A stretch of DNA of 44,354 nt from RI-92 sp037384645 (GTDB lineage: Bacteria; Pseudomonadota; Gammaproteobacteria; UBA6429; Thiohalophilaceae), in NCBI GenBank assembly GCA_037384645.1, contig JARRNT010000008.1:1-44354 (forward strand). The letters run 5' to 3'. The position numbers were made by a program, and so were the translations under genes. A model generated the notes under the pieces. The model ran no database searches and was not told the origin of the DNA. It saw nothing but the letters and a program-made list of their open reading frames with translations. Shown piece after piece: positions 7,106 through 16,081 of this stretch. Position 1 is the stretch's first letter; each line of letters begins with the position of its first letter.

Positions 7106-9607
7106 ATGCAAAACGTGACAGCCGAAAATACCGATGATGCTGACCCAACGCAACATAATGCATTTAATGGACTTAACTCCGAGCAGGCCGCACGACGCCT
7201 CAGTCAATACGGCCCGAATGAAATCCAGGAACACCGCACCCACCCTTTACTCAAGTTTCTTCACTACTTCTGGGGCCCGATCCCCTGGATGATCGAAGCT
7301 GCCGCGATACTTTCCGGTATTGTTGGGCACTGGGATGACCTGACATTGATCGTTTCCCTGTTGCTCATTAACGGTCTCATTGGCTTCTGGGAGGAACACA
7401 AGGCCAACAATGCACTCGATGCATTGAAAAACCAGCTTGCCCTGCAGGCGCGTGTACTGCGCAGCGACACGTGGCAGGCATTACCTGCCAGAGAGCTGGT
7501 ACCCGGTGACATTATCCGACTGCGTCTGGGCGACATCGTGCCTGCCGACGTGAAACTGCTGGATGGTGATTACCTGCGTGTCGATCAGTCCGCGCTGACC
7601 GGTGAATCCCTGCCAATCGACAAGAAAGTTGGCGACGAGGCCTATTCCGGCACTATCGCCAGGCAGGGAGAAATGCTGGCCGAAGTCACTGCCACGGGCG
7701 AACATACTTTCTTCGGCCGAACTGCCAGGCTGGTCGAAGGCGCCGGTGCCGTGTCACACTTTCAACAGGCAGTCATGCGTATCGGTAATTTTCTGATTGC
7801 CCTGGCTGCCGTACTTAGCATCGTACTCATCAGTGTGGAGCTTGCACGTGGCTCTCACCTGTTGCATGTCCTCGAATTCGTCCTGATACTGGTCATCGCA
7901 TCAATCCCGGTGGCGATGCCGGCGGTACTCTCGGTCACCATGGCGCTTGGTGCAAAGGCGCTGTCCAAACATAAGGCCATTGTTTCCCGTCTGCAGTCTA
8001 TCGAGGAAATGGCCGGTATCGATATCCTGTGTGCGGACAAAACCGGGACGCTTACCCAGAACAAACTGTCCCTGGGTGACCCCGTGTTATTCGAAGCAGA
8101 AGATGCCGAGGCACTCACCCTTGCCGCTGCACTTGCTTCCCGAGCGGAAAATAACGATGCTATCGACCTTGCGATACTCGATGCCCTGCCTGACAGCGCT
8201 TTATTGAAACATTACCGACAGGTCAAATTCATGCCCTTTGACCCTGTCAACAAACGCACCGAGGCGCGCCTGGAAATCCAACCCGCGGCTAAAACAGATA
8301 AGCGCAATCCCAGCGTTGAACAGGCAACACAGCAAAACTTTTCCACCTCCAAGGGCGCACCCCAGATCATTCTCGATATGTGTGGGGTACAGGGTGATAC
8401 ACGCAAACGCGCGGAATCCGCAGTCGATCAGCTCGCTGGTCGAGGCTACCGTACCCTGGGTGTTGCGCGTACGGCAGACGACGGCACGTGGCAGTTCCTC
8501 GGGATCCTCTCGCTGTTCGATCCACCAAGAGAAGACTCGGCAGCCACTATCCGTAAAGCTCGTGAGCACGGTATTTCGCTGAAAATGGTCACCGGCGATC
8601 ACATCGCGATCGCCCGCGAGATCTCCGGGGGACTGGGCATGGGCCGCAACATCCTGCCGCCAGATGCCCTGCCCGATGACTACCAGTCAACAGCAAACCC
8701 GGCGCTGGTACGTAAACTTGAAAAATCAGACGGTTTCGCCCAGGTGTTCCCCGAACATAAATACGCCATTGTCAAAACACTGCAGGATGGTGGGCATCTG
8801 GTTGGCATGACCGGTGATGGCGTCAACGATGCCCCCGCTCTCAAACAGGCCGAGGTGGGTATCGCGGTTTCCGATGCTACAGATGCAGCGCGCGCCGCAG
8901 CCAGCCTGGTCCTGACTGCACCCGGCCTGTCGACCATCATCCATGCCGTGGAAGAGGCCCGACGTATCTTTGGACGCATGATGAGTTATACCATCTACCG
9001 TATCGCGATGACCATCGATATCATGGTCTTTGTGGTTCTGGCCATGCTGGCCACGCATACCTATCCTTTGACTGCGCTGATGATCATTCTTCTCGCCCTG
9101 CTCGACGACCTGCCCATCATGACCATCGCCTACGACCACACCTGGCTCGAACCCAGGCCGGTGCGCTGGCAAATGAAACGGATACTCACCATCTCTTCCA
9201 CGCTTGGTGTACTGGCTGTCGTCGAAACATTCCTGATGATGCTGATTGGTCGTGACGTGTTCGGCCTGCACGGTGCGGCACTCCAGACCCTGATCTTTTT
9301 GCAACTGGTCGCCGGCGGACACCTGATGCTGTTCGTGACACGCAGCAAGCAACGCTTCTGGCGCGCGCCTTACCCGTCCTGGCAACTCCTCGTCGCTACC
9401 CTTGGTACACAAGTACTGGCCGCCACGATGGCCTGGGCAGGCTGGTGGATGGCCGCCATTCCGGCATCGGTTATTGGCTTGTTATGGATTTACAACCTGG
9501 CCTGGATGTTCGTGCAGGACCTGGTCAAACTGAGCCTGTACCGCGTACTGCCCGGCACAAGTGAAAAACCAGTCGCTGGCAATGTCAGCACTGACCCGGC
9601 AAGCTAA
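7106..9607 (+). CDS. Plasma-membrane-type H+ P-type ATPase (P3A)
   Basis: A P-type ATPase of the proton-efflux subfamily, 833 aa, which would pump H+ out of the cytoplasm using ATP. Domains in order: N-terminal cation-ATPase segment, M1-M2, actuator domain with TGES at 165-168, M3-M4 with ASIPVAMPAVLSV, phosphorylation site DKTGTLT (Asp311), nucleotide domain, hinge TGDGVNDAP (569-577) and M5-M10. The M6 sequence LDDLPIMTIAYD (Asp667/668) is where the proton-binding Asp sits in plant and fungal H+-ATPases. There is no long C-terminal regulatory domain. The start at 7106 is chosen for AAGGAG seven bases upstream. An open frame continues 47 codons further upstream without family similarity. It stands alone, divergent from the molybdenum hydroxylase operon. 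Ion specificity is inferred from family motifs. Confidence 0.9.
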   Translation: MQNVTAENTDDADPTQHNAFNGLNSEQAARRLSQYGPNEIQEHRTHPLLKFLHYFWGPIPWMIEAAAILSGIVGHWDDLTLIVSLLLINGLIGFWEEHKANNALDALKNQLALQARVLRSDTWQALPARELVPGDIIRLRLGDIVPADVKLLDGDYLRVDQSALTGESLPIDKKVGDEAYSGTIARQGEMLAEVTATGEHTFFGRTARLVEGAGAVSHFQQAVMRIGNFLIALAAVLSIVLISVELARGSHLLHVLEFVLILVIASIPVAMPAVLSVTMALGAKALSKHKAIVSRLQSIEEMAGIDILCADKTGTLTQNKLSLGDPVLFEAEDAEALTLAAALASRAENNDAIDLAILDALPDSALLKHYRQVKFMPFDPVNKRTEARLEIQPAAKTDKRNPSVEQATQQNFSTSKGAPQIILDMCGVQGDTRKRAESAVDQLAGRGYRTLGVARTADDGTWQFLGILSLFDPPREDSAATIRKAREHGISLKMVTGDHIAIAREISGGLGMGRNILPPDALPDDYQSTANPALVRKLEKSDGFAQVFPEHKYAIVKTLQDGGHLVGMTGDGVNDAPALKQAEVGIAVSDATDAARAAASLVLTAPGLSTIIHAVEEARRIFGRMMSYTIYRIAMTIDIMVFVVLAMLATHTYPLTALMIILLALLDDLPIMTIAYDHTWLEPRPVRWQMKRILTISSTLGVLAVVETFLMMLIGRDVFGLHGAALQTLIFLQLVAGGHLMLFVTRSKQRFWRAPYPSWQLLVATLGTQVLAATMAWAGWWMAAIPASVIGLLWIYNLAWMFVQDLVKLSLYRVLPGTSEKPVAGNVSTDPAS

Positions 9608-9657
9608 ATGATACAAGTGCACGGCTTAGCAACAGGCGAGTGTGAACAGCACGTCCA

Positions 9658-9676
9658 CCTCGGTCCGGAACCGAGG
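9658..9676. terminator. Stem-loop between convergent genes
   Basis: CCTCGGT-CCGGA-ACCGAGG forms a perfect 7-bp hairpin in the short gap between the convergent ATPase and tadA. No T-run follows on either strand, so it is at best a weak or Rho-assisted terminator. Confidence 0.3.
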
Positions 9677-9694
9677 CAAGGGCACAGGCGGATG

Positions 9695-10177
9695 TTAGCG
9701 TCGGTCCCTGAAGAATTGTTGCAGCAGACCGGCACATTCCTCTGCCAGGATGCCGCTGCGTACAGCCAGCCGGTGATTCAGGTTAGGCGATTGCAGGATA
9801 TCGAAAACACTGCCACTGGCACCGGTACGTGGTTCATGTGCGCCAAACACTATCTCCTGGACCCTGGCATGCACCAGGGCGCCGGCGCACATGACACATG
9901 GCTCGATCGTGACATAGAGGGTAGTGTTTAACAGGCGGTAATTGCCAATGCGACGCGCGGCATCGCGCAAGGCCATGACTTCGGCATGGGCAGTAGGATC
10001 CTGCTGGCTGATGGGTGAATTGTATCCCTCGCCAATGATCTGATCTTCTTTGACCAGCACGGCACCAATCGGCACTTCGCCAAGTGACTGGGCATGTTGT
10101 GCCAGCTCCAGCGCGCGCTGCATCCAGAATTGGTCAAGGGATTCGCGTTCGTCGCTCACGAACGTGCTTATTCCCAC
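9695..10177 (-). CDS. tadA: tRNA-specific adenosine deaminase TadA
   Basis: Deaminates A34 of tRNA-Arg(ACG) to inosine. The zinc and catalytic motifs of the cytidine/deoxycytidylate deaminase fold are intact: HAE (His64, Glu66 as proton shuttle) and PCVMC (Cys94, Cys97), followed by the TadA-typical GALVHARV segment. The frame opens with GTG at 10177, which overlaps the end of guaA by ten bases and gives 160 aa. A second GTG at 10159 (VSDERES) is equally plausible and gives a more typical N-terminus. It is last in the guaB-guaA-tadA operon. Confidence 0.93.
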   Translation of the reverse strand: MGISTFVSDERESLDQFWMQRALELAQHAQSLGEVPIGAVLVKEDQIIGEGYNSPISQQDPTAHAEVMALRDAARRIGNYRLLNTTLYVTIEPCVMCAGALVHARVQEIVFGAHEPRTGASGSVFDILQSPNLNHRLAVRSGILAEECAGLLQQFFRDRR

Positions 10178-11757
10178 TCGATAGTGGCGGGCGGTTTGCT
10201 TGAGATATCGTAGGCTACACGGGAGATCCCTACGATTTCGTTAATAATACGATTGGAAACATTTTCAAGGAAGTCATACGGCAAGTGCGCCCAGCGTGCG
10301 GTCATGAAATCGATGGTTTCCACCGCACGCAGACTGACTACGTAATCATAACGGCGGCCGTCCCCCATGACGCCGACGGATTTCACCGGCAGGAACACGG
10401 TAAAGGCCTGGCTGACCTTGTCGTAGAGTTCGGCCTTGCGCAACTCCTCGATAAAGATCGCATCGGCAAGCCGTAGCAGATCAGCATACTCTTTTTTGAC
10501 TTCGCCCAGGATGCGGACACCCAGACCCGGCCCCGGGAAAGGATGGCGATAGACCATGTCATAGGGCAGGCCCAGTTCCACACCCAGTCTGCGCACTTCA
10601 TCCTTGAATAACTCGCGCAGGGGTTCGCAGAGCTTGAGTTTCATTGTCTCCGGCAACCCGCCGACGTTATGGTGCGACTTGATCAGGTGTGCCTTGCCGG
10701 TCTTGGCCCCGGCTGATTCGATCACGTCCGGATAGATCGTGCCCTGCGCCAGCCAGCGGGCCTGCTTGAGTTTGCCCGCTTCTTCTTCGAACACCTCGAT
10801 AAACAGGTTGCCGATAATCTTGCGTTTGCGCTCGGGATCTTCCACTCCCTTGAGCGCATTGAGGAAACGCGCTTCGGCATCGACCCGAATCACCTTGACG
10901 CCCATGTGCTCGGCAAACGTCGCCATGACCTGATCGCCTTCATGCAGGCGCAGCAGGCCGTTGTCGACAAATACGCAGGTCAGTTGAGCGCCAATGGCAC
11001 GATGCAATAGCGCGGCCACGACAGAGGAATCAACACCACCGGACAAACCGAGGATGACTTCTTCCTCTCCCACCAGTTGGCGAACCTGCACGATACTATC
11101 CTCGATGATATTACCTGGAGTCCACAGGTTTTCACAGCGACAAATCTCGCGCACGAAGCGCTCGAGGATCCGACCGCCCTGACGGGTATGGGTAACTTCC
11201 GGGTGAAACTGCAAACCGTAGAAGCCGCGTGCCTCATCAGCCATGCCGGCCAGCGGCGCATTCTCGCTACTGGCGATCACCATAAAGCCTTTAGGTATCT
11301 CCTTTACCCGATCACCATGACTCATCCAGACGTCGAGCAGGCCGTAGCCTTCTTCGGAGGTGTGGTCTTCGATATCGCGCAGCAGTGCGGAATGGCCACG
11401 GGCACGCACCTGGGCATAACCGAATTCACGATGACTGGAAGTCTCCACTTCACCACCGAGTTGCGATGCCATGGTTTGCATGCCATAACAGATCCCCAGC
11501 ACCGGTACACCCAGTTCAAACACGAGTTTTGAAGCACGCGGGGTTTCCGCCAGGGTAACGGATTCCGGACCACCGGAGAGAATGATGCCTTTAGGTGCAA
11601 ACTCGCGCAGGGCCTGTTCATCCATGTCATAGGGATGCAGCTCGCAGTAAACCCCGATCTCACGCACGCGGCGGGCGATCAACTGGGTATACTGCGAACC
11701 AAAGTCGAGGATCAGGATACGGTCAGCGTGGATATTGGGGTGTTGCGCGGCGTTCAC
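10168..11757 (-). CDS. guaA: GMP synthase (glutamine-hydrolysing)
   Basis: Converts XMP to GMP with ATP and glutamine, the last step of guanine nucleotide synthesis. The N-terminal class I amidotransferase has the triad Cys90 (GICYGMQ), His185 and Glu187 (FHPEVTH). The ATP pyrophosphatase domain has the P-loop SGGVDSS at 239-245. The C-terminal dimerisation domain ends in the invariant PPATIEWE. Length (529 aa) is normal for the family. It lies 5 bp downstream of guaB and overlaps tadA, so the three are co-transcribed, presumably from the promoter in front of guaB. Confidence 0.98.
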   Translation of the reverse strand: MNAAQHPNIHADRILILDFGSQYTQLIARRVREIGVYCELHPYDMDEQALREFAPKGIILSGGPESVTLAETPRASKLVFELGVPVLGICYGMQTMASQLGGEVETSSHREFGYAQVRARGHSALLRDIEDHTSEEGYGLLDVWMSHGDRVKEIPKGFMVIASSENAPLAGMADEARGFYGLQFHPEVTHTRQGGRILERFVREICRCENLWTPGNIIEDSIVQVRQLVGEEEVILGLSGGVDSSVVAALLHRAIGAQLTCVFVDNGLLRLHEGDQVMATFAEHMGVKVIRVDAEARFLNALKGVEDPERKRKIIGNLFIEVFEEEAGKLKQARWLAQGTIYPDVIESAGAKTGKAHLIKSHHNVGGLPETMKLKLCEPLRELFKDEVRRLGVELGLPYDMVYRHPFPGPGLGVRILGEVKKEYADLLRLADAIFIEELRKAELYDKVSQAFTVFLPVKSVGVMGDGRRYDYVVSLRAVETIDFMTARWAHLPYDFLENVSNRIINEIVGISRVAYDISSKPPATIEWE

Positions 11758-11762
11758 TCTGA

Positions 11763-13229
11763 TTAATCAACGCGGTAATTGGGCGCTTCCTTGGTGATGG
11801 CCACATCGTGCACATGGCTCTCACGCATCCCGGCGTTGGTCACACGCACGAACTGGGGTCGGGTGCGCATTTCATCGATGTTACGGCAACCGGTATAGCC
11901 CATACTGGCACGGATGCCGCCGAGTAGCTGGTTAATCAGGGGTTTCAGCGCACCCTTAAATGGGACACGCCCTTCAATCCCTTCGGGCACCAGTTTATCC
12001 GGTTCGCTGCCTTCCTGGAAATAGCGGTCACTGGAACCCTGCTGTTTGGACATCGCCCCAATCGAGCCCATGCCCCGATAGGCTTTATAAGAACGTCCCT
12101 GATACAGCTCCACCTCACCGGGCGATTCCTCGGTCCCGGCAAACATGCTGCCGATCATGACACAATGCGCGCCGGCCACCAGGGCCTTGGCGATATCACC
12201 GGAATAACGTATCCCGCCATCGGCGATAGCCGGGATCCCGGTGCCTTCCAGGGCAGTAACCACGTTGGCCACCGCAGAAATCTGGGGCACGCCCACTCCG
12301 GCCACAATACGGGTCGTACAGATCGAGCCGGGACCAATCCCGACCTTGACCGCATCGGCACCGGCATCAGCCAGGGCCCGCGCCGCGTCAGCGGTGGCGA
12401 TATTGCCGCCAATCACCTGTACGTCCGGAAAATGCTGTTTGACCCATTTGACCCGATCCAGAACGCCCTGGGAATGGCCATGGGCCGTATCCACCACGAT
12501 GACGTCTATCCCGGCCTCGACCAGGGCCTCGACCCGCTCGTCGGTCCCGGCCCCGACACCGACCGCCGCCCCGACACGCAGGCGACCGTGGTCATCCTTA
12601 CAGGCCAGGGGGTATTCGGTCGCCTTCTGGATATCCTTGACCGTGATTAGGCCGCGTAACTGAAACTCGTCGTTAACCACCAGTACCTTCTCGATCCGGT
12701 GTTGATGCAATAAAGCCTGGATTTCGTTCCGGTTGGCCCCCTCCTTCACGGTCACCAGCCGGTCTTTGGGGGTCATGATGTGCTTGACCGGGTCGTCGTG
12801 GCGGGACTCGAAGCGTAGATCCCGGCTGGTGACGATACCCACCAGCTCTTCCCCAGCCACCACCGGCACACCGGAAATATTATGGGAACGGGTCAGGGCC
12901 AGTACATCCCGAATACTGGTATCCGGGGAGACCGAGATGGGGTCCTTGATCACCCCGCTTTCGAATTTCTTGACCGCCCGGACCATGTGGGCCTGGGCCT
13001 TCAGGGTCATGTTCTTGTGGATAATCCCGATTCCACCCTCCTGGGCAATGGCAATGGCGAGGCGGGCCTCGGTCACACTGTCCATAGCCGCAGAAAGTAA
13101 AGGGATATTAAGGGTAATATCGCGAGTCAGTCGGGTCTGGAGACTGACATCACGGGGAAGCACGCTCGAGTGGGCAGGGACCAGCAAGACGTCATCAAAG
13201 GTTAAGGCTTCTTCGATTATCCGCAACAT
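11763..13229 (-). CDS. guaB: IMP dehydrogenase
   Basis: Oxidises IMP to XMP with NAD+, the committed step of guanine nucleotide synthesis. A TIM-barrel catalytic domain is interrupted by a CBS-domain pair (about residues 95-200) that normally binds adenine and guanine nucleotides. The catalytic loop GPGSICTTR places the nucleophile at Cys304. The flap region includes YRGMGSIGAM. Its 488 aa match E. coli GuaB. It is first in the guaBA-tadA operon and is preceded by a consensus-like promoter with a GC-rich start region (see 13265-13293), the arrangement expected for growth-rate and ppGpp control. Confidence 0.98.
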   Translation of the reverse strand: MLRIIEEALTFDDVLLVPAHSSVLPRDVSLQTRLTRDITLNIPLLSAAMDSVTEARLAIAIAQEGGIGIIHKNMTLKAQAHMVRAVKKFESGVIKDPISVSPDTSIRDVLALTRSHNISGVPVVAGEELVGIVTSRDLRFESRHDDPVKHIMTPKDRLVTVKEGANRNEIQALLHQHRIEKVLVVNDEFQLRGLITVKDIQKATEYPLACKDDHGRLRVGAAVGVGAGTDERVEALVEAGIDVIVVDTAHGHSQGVLDRVKWVKQHFPDVQVIGGNIATADAARALADAGADAVKVGIGPGSICTTRIVAGVGVPQISAVANVVTALEGTGIPAIADGGIRYSGDIAKALVAGAHCVMIGSMFAGTEESPGEVELYQGRSYKAYRGMGSIGAMSKQQGSSDRYFQEGSEPDKLVPEGIEGRVPFKGALKPLINQLLGGIRASMGYTGCRNIDEMRTRPQFVRVTNAGMRESHVHDVAITKEAPNYRVD

Positions 13230-13264
13230 CTGGCGAAATCCACTTCCCGTTAGTAAAGTCGCGG

Positions 13265-13293
13265 ATTATAAAGAGTTTCTAATACACCGACAA
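13265..13293 (-). promoter_or_regulatory. guaB sigma70 promoter
   Basis: On the minus strand, a TTGTCG -35 (13288-13293) and a perfect TATAAT -10 (13265-13270) are separated by exactly 17 bp. Transcription should begin about seven bases past the -10, giving a leader of roughly 30 nt before the guaB ATG at 13229. The bases after the -10 (CCGCGAC) are GC-rich, as in discriminators of stringently controlled promoters. That control is inferred, not shown. Confidence 0.7.
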
Positions 13294-13465
13294 TGGGCAA
13301 TTTCACCACCGGATTTCCCCCATAGCGTTGCCAAGCCGGATTTGAATCCGCATAATGGACTGACAGGTGGGTCAGGATCGTAAAACTTGAGTCACACCCT
13401 ACTATAACTAGATACCACGTGTTTTTTTGCACACCTTTCTAATGATCAAAAATTTGGAGGAGCTC

Positions 13466-13786
13466 ATGAAGAAATTGATTCCTTTTGCCGTTGCGGCGAG
13501 CCTGGCACTCGGTGGCTGTGCGTCCGGTGGCGGAATGTCGTCCGGAGCCATGCACAACGCGCAAGATGCAGCTGCCGCAATCAAGGCCGCGGAACAGGAA
13601 TTAGCGGCAGCAAAAGCCGTTGACTACGTTTGGCGCGACACTGGCAAAATGATCAAAAAAGCCAAGGCGGAAGCAAAGGCCGGGAAATATAATAAGGCCT
13701 ACCATCTGGCGGAACTGGCCAAACGCCAGTCCATCAATGCCGTAGCCCAGGAGAAAGCCCAAAAGAACGCGGGTCCGCGTTACTAA
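13466..13786 (+). CDS. Small lipoprotein, SoxXA-binding/DUF4398-like
   Basis: A 106-aa lipoprotein with signal MKKLIPFAVAASLALGGC (lipobox LGGC, Cys18), followed by an Ala/Lys-rich, probably helical domain. The segment VDYVWRDTGKMIKKAKA and the following AKAGKYNKAYHLAELAKRQ resemble the small SoxXA-binding (SoxK/SAXB) and DUF4398 lipoproteins of sulfur oxidisers. I recognise the pattern but am not certain of the family. The ATG at 13466 is preceded by a strong GGAGGAG at 13456-13462. The gene stands alone between guaB (divergent) and xseA and has its own terminator. No sox catalytic gene is present in the window, so a role in thiosulfate oxidation remains a hypothesis. Confidence 0.6.
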   Translation: MKKLIPFAVAASLALGGCASGGGMSSGAMHNAQDAAAAIKAAEQELAAAKAVDYVWRDTGKMIKKAKAEAKAGKYNKAYHLAELAKRQSINAVAQEKAQKNAGPRY

Positions 13787-13807
13787 TCGGCTTCTGGCAA
13801 TACAGAC

Positions 13808-13834
13808 AAAAGGCCGGTAGTTACCGGCCTTTTT
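13808..13834 (+). terminator. Rho-independent terminator after the lipoprotein gene
   Basis: AAAAGGCCGGTA pairs with TACCGGCCTTTT around a GT centre (effective loop TAGTTA), ending in five T on the plus strand. It lies 21 bases after the lipoprotein stop and separates it from xseA. Confidence 0.88.
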
Positions 13835-13890
13835 CTTTTGCAAACAAATTAAGGTGACCATTAGCAGTCTGCCCGTTATGATGCTTCTTC

Positions 13891-15264
13891 ATGTACGAGT
13901 CTGACCCATTAAATGATGGCACCCGCAATATGCGGGACGTGTATTCTGTCAGCCGCCTCACGGCAGAGGCCAGGAGTCTGCTGGAAGGCAGCTTTCCCCT
14001 GCTCTGGATTGAGGGAGAGATCTCCAATCTGGCACGACCTGCCTCCGGCCACTGGTATTTCACCCTGAAGGACAGTGGCGCACAGGTTCGCTGCGCCATG
14101 TTCCGTAATCGCAATATGCACATTCGATTTCGCCCGGAAAACGGCATGCAGATTCTTGTGCGTGCACGCATCAGCCTGTACGAAGCCCGCGGCGAATTTC
14201 AGATTATTGCGGAACACATGGAAGAAGCCGGTGACGGGGCACTGCGCCGGGCGTTTGAACAACTCAAGCAGCGCCTGGACAAGGAAGGGCTGTTTAATGC
14301 CGAGCACAAAAAACCCCTCCCTGCCTTTCCACGGCAAATCGGCGTCATTACCTCCGCCACCGGTGCCGCGATTCGCGATATCCTGACAACGTTGAAACGG
14401 CGGTTTCCTGCCCTGCCCGTGATTGTCTATCCGGTGCCAGTCCAGGGTACCGGTAGCGCAGAACATATCGCCCGTATGCTGGGTATTGCGGGACGACGCA
14501 GGGAATGCGACATACTCATCCTCGCGCGCGGTGGTGGTTCACTGGAGGATCTCTGGTCGTTCAATGAAGAGGTTGTCGCTCGCGCCATTTACCAATGCCC
14601 ATTGCCCGTGGTGACCGGCATTGGTCATGAAATCGATTTCACGATTGCCGATTTTGTCGCCGATCAGCGCGCCCCAACGCCAACCGCGGCGGCTGAGCTG
14701 ATTACGCCTGATCAATTCGCTTTGCTCAGGCAGGTAACACAACACAGCGGCCGCCTGCAGCAATTACTCCAGAACCAGTTACAACGGGCAGAAGAAAAGC
14801 TGCGATTACTGCGTCGACACCTGCGTGATCCGCGCCGCCGCGTCCAGGACTGGTCGCAACGCCTCGATGAATCACAACAACGCATGTTCAATGCCATGAA
14901 TCACCATCTGCGACACAGTCGAGCCCGCTTTTCGCAGATACAGGGTAAACTGGCGCAACATAACCCGGTCGCCCGTCTGCAGGCTTATTCAAAACAACTG
15001 GTCTACCTGCAGCAGCGCGGTAACACGGCGATCACGCACCAGCTGGAACGCAAATCACGCTCGCTGGGCAATATCGCCCGGACCCTGGAGACCGTCAGTC
15101 CGCTGGCAACACTGGATCGTGGTTATGCCATTGCCACTCGCGCGCAGGACGGGCGCATACTGCGTAAAGCGGCACAATCCAGTATGGGTGAACAAATCCG
15201 TGTCCGGTTGTCCAAAGGCCAGTTACTTTGCAAGGTGGAAGATATTGAAAATGATGCGAATTAG
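13891..15264 (+). CDS. xseA: Exodeoxyribonuclease VII large subunit
   Basis: Catalytic subunit of the ssDNA-specific bidirectional exonuclease that works with XseB in DNA repair. The N-terminal OB fold (about residues 15-110) has WIEGEISNLARPASGHWYF. The catalytic domain has GVITSATGAAIRDI, ARGGGSLEDLW, GIGHEIDFTIADFVAD and the conserved RAPTPTAAAE. A long coiled-coil follows (about 270-400), and the C-terminus has LDRGYAI. Its 457 aa fit the family. The ATG at 13891 is used; an in-frame ATG at 13930 is possible. No xseB is found in the window. The 3' end overlaps the M23 peptidase gene by 14 bases. Confidence 0.97.
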   Translation: MYESDPLNDGTRNMRDVYSVSRLTAEARSLLEGSFPLLWIEGEISNLARPASGHWYFTLKDSGAQVRCAMFRNRNMHIRFRPENGMQILVRARISLYEARGEFQIIAEHMEEAGDGALRRAFEQLKQRLDKEGLFNAEHKKPLPAFPRQIGVITSATGAAIRDILTTLKRRFPALPVIVYPVPVQGTGSAEHIARMLGIAGRRRECDILILARGGGSLEDLWSFNEEVVARAIYQCPLPVVTGIGHEIDFTIADFVADQRAPTPTAAAELITPDQFALLRQVTQHSGRLQQLLQNQLQRAEEKLRLLRRHLRDPRRRVQDWSQRLDESQQRMFNAMNHHLRHSRARFSQIQGKLAQHNPVARLQAYSKQLVYLQQRGNTAITHQLERKSRSLGNIARTLETVSPLATLDRGYAIATRAQDGRILRKAAQSSMGEQIRVRLSKGQLLCKVEDIENDAN

Positions 15265-16081
15265 CCTGATTGCTATTTTATTCCTGTCATCCTTCATGCT
15301 GGCGCGTGCGGCGGAGTTACCCCGAGGCCGGGCAGTGCCGGGCGGCATCGCCATCGTCGACCTGGGCAAGCAGGTGGAACCCAGCAAGGCCTACTTTGGC
15401 AAACATCGAGTCATGCTGCGCCACGATGGCAAAGGCTGGTTTGCGGTTGTTGGCCTGCCCCTCAGTCTCAAGCCCGGCAAACATGAAGTGGAATACATTA
15501 CGCACCAGGGTAAACGGCACAAAGTGGCCTTTACCGTGCACAGCAAACAATACGCCGTACAACATATCACCATCAAGAACAAACACCTGGTAGACCCCAC
15601 TACCAGGGACATGGTACGTATTCGCAAGGAATACAGGACCATCCACCACGCCCTTGCCAGTTGGGGCAAGACACCACGGGCCAATCTGAATTTCGAAATG
15701 CCGATTCACGGCATTATCACCAGTCCTTTCGGCCTGCGTCGGATATTCAACGGCCAACCACGTAAGCCGCATAGTGGCCTGGACATCGCAGCCAAGACCG
15801 GCACGCCGATCCACGCCGCCTCTTCCGGGATCGTCGCGGCAGCCGGCCACTACTTTTTTGACGGCAACACCGTATTACTGAACCATGGCCAGGGACTGGT
15901 GACCATGTATTGCCATATGAGCCAAATCAAGGTCAAACCCGGTCAGCATGTCAAGCGCGGCCAGATTATCGGTCTGGTAGGCAGTACCGGTCGGGCCACC
16001 GGCCCTCACCTGCACTGGGGGGTCAGTCTTAACGATACCATGGTTGAACCGGATCTGTTTTTATCAGCTGACGTACATTAG
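15251..16081 (+). CDS. M23 family metallopeptidase
   Basis: A secreted LytM-type zinc endopeptidase (276 aa) that should cleave peptide crosslinks of peptidoglycan, or act as a degenerate regulator. The signal peptide MMRISLIAILFLSSFMLARA is followed by an N-terminal beta-rich domain and a C-terminal LytM domain. The zinc ligands are intact: His174 and Asp178 in HSGLD, and His255 in HLHWG with catalytic His253. A further His in MYCHMS also fits. Residues are therefore consistent with an active enzyme. The ATG at 15251 (or 15254) overlaps the end of xseA in another frame, suggesting translational coupling. The stop codon overlaps that of the convergent DUF2784 gene. Confidence 0.9.
   Translation: MMRISLIAILFLSSFMLARAAELPRGRAVPGGIAIVDLGKQVEPSKAYFGKHRVMLRHDGKGWFAVVGLPLSLKPGKHEVEYITHQGKRHKVAFTVHSKQYAVQHITIKNKHLVDPTTRDMVRIRKEYRTIHHALASWGKTPRANLNFEMPIHGIITSPFGLRRIFNGQPRKPHSGLDIAAKTGTPIHAASSGIVAAAGHYFFDGNTVLLNHGQGLVTMYCHMSQIKVKPGQHVKRGQIIGLVGSTGRATGPHLHWGVSLNDTMVEPDLFLSADVH

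Noticed and set aside
2303..9694. Mobile element carrying the accessory genes
   Set aside because: No integrase, transposase, flanking direct repeat or tRNA att site was found at its borders, so only a synteny difference is claimed.
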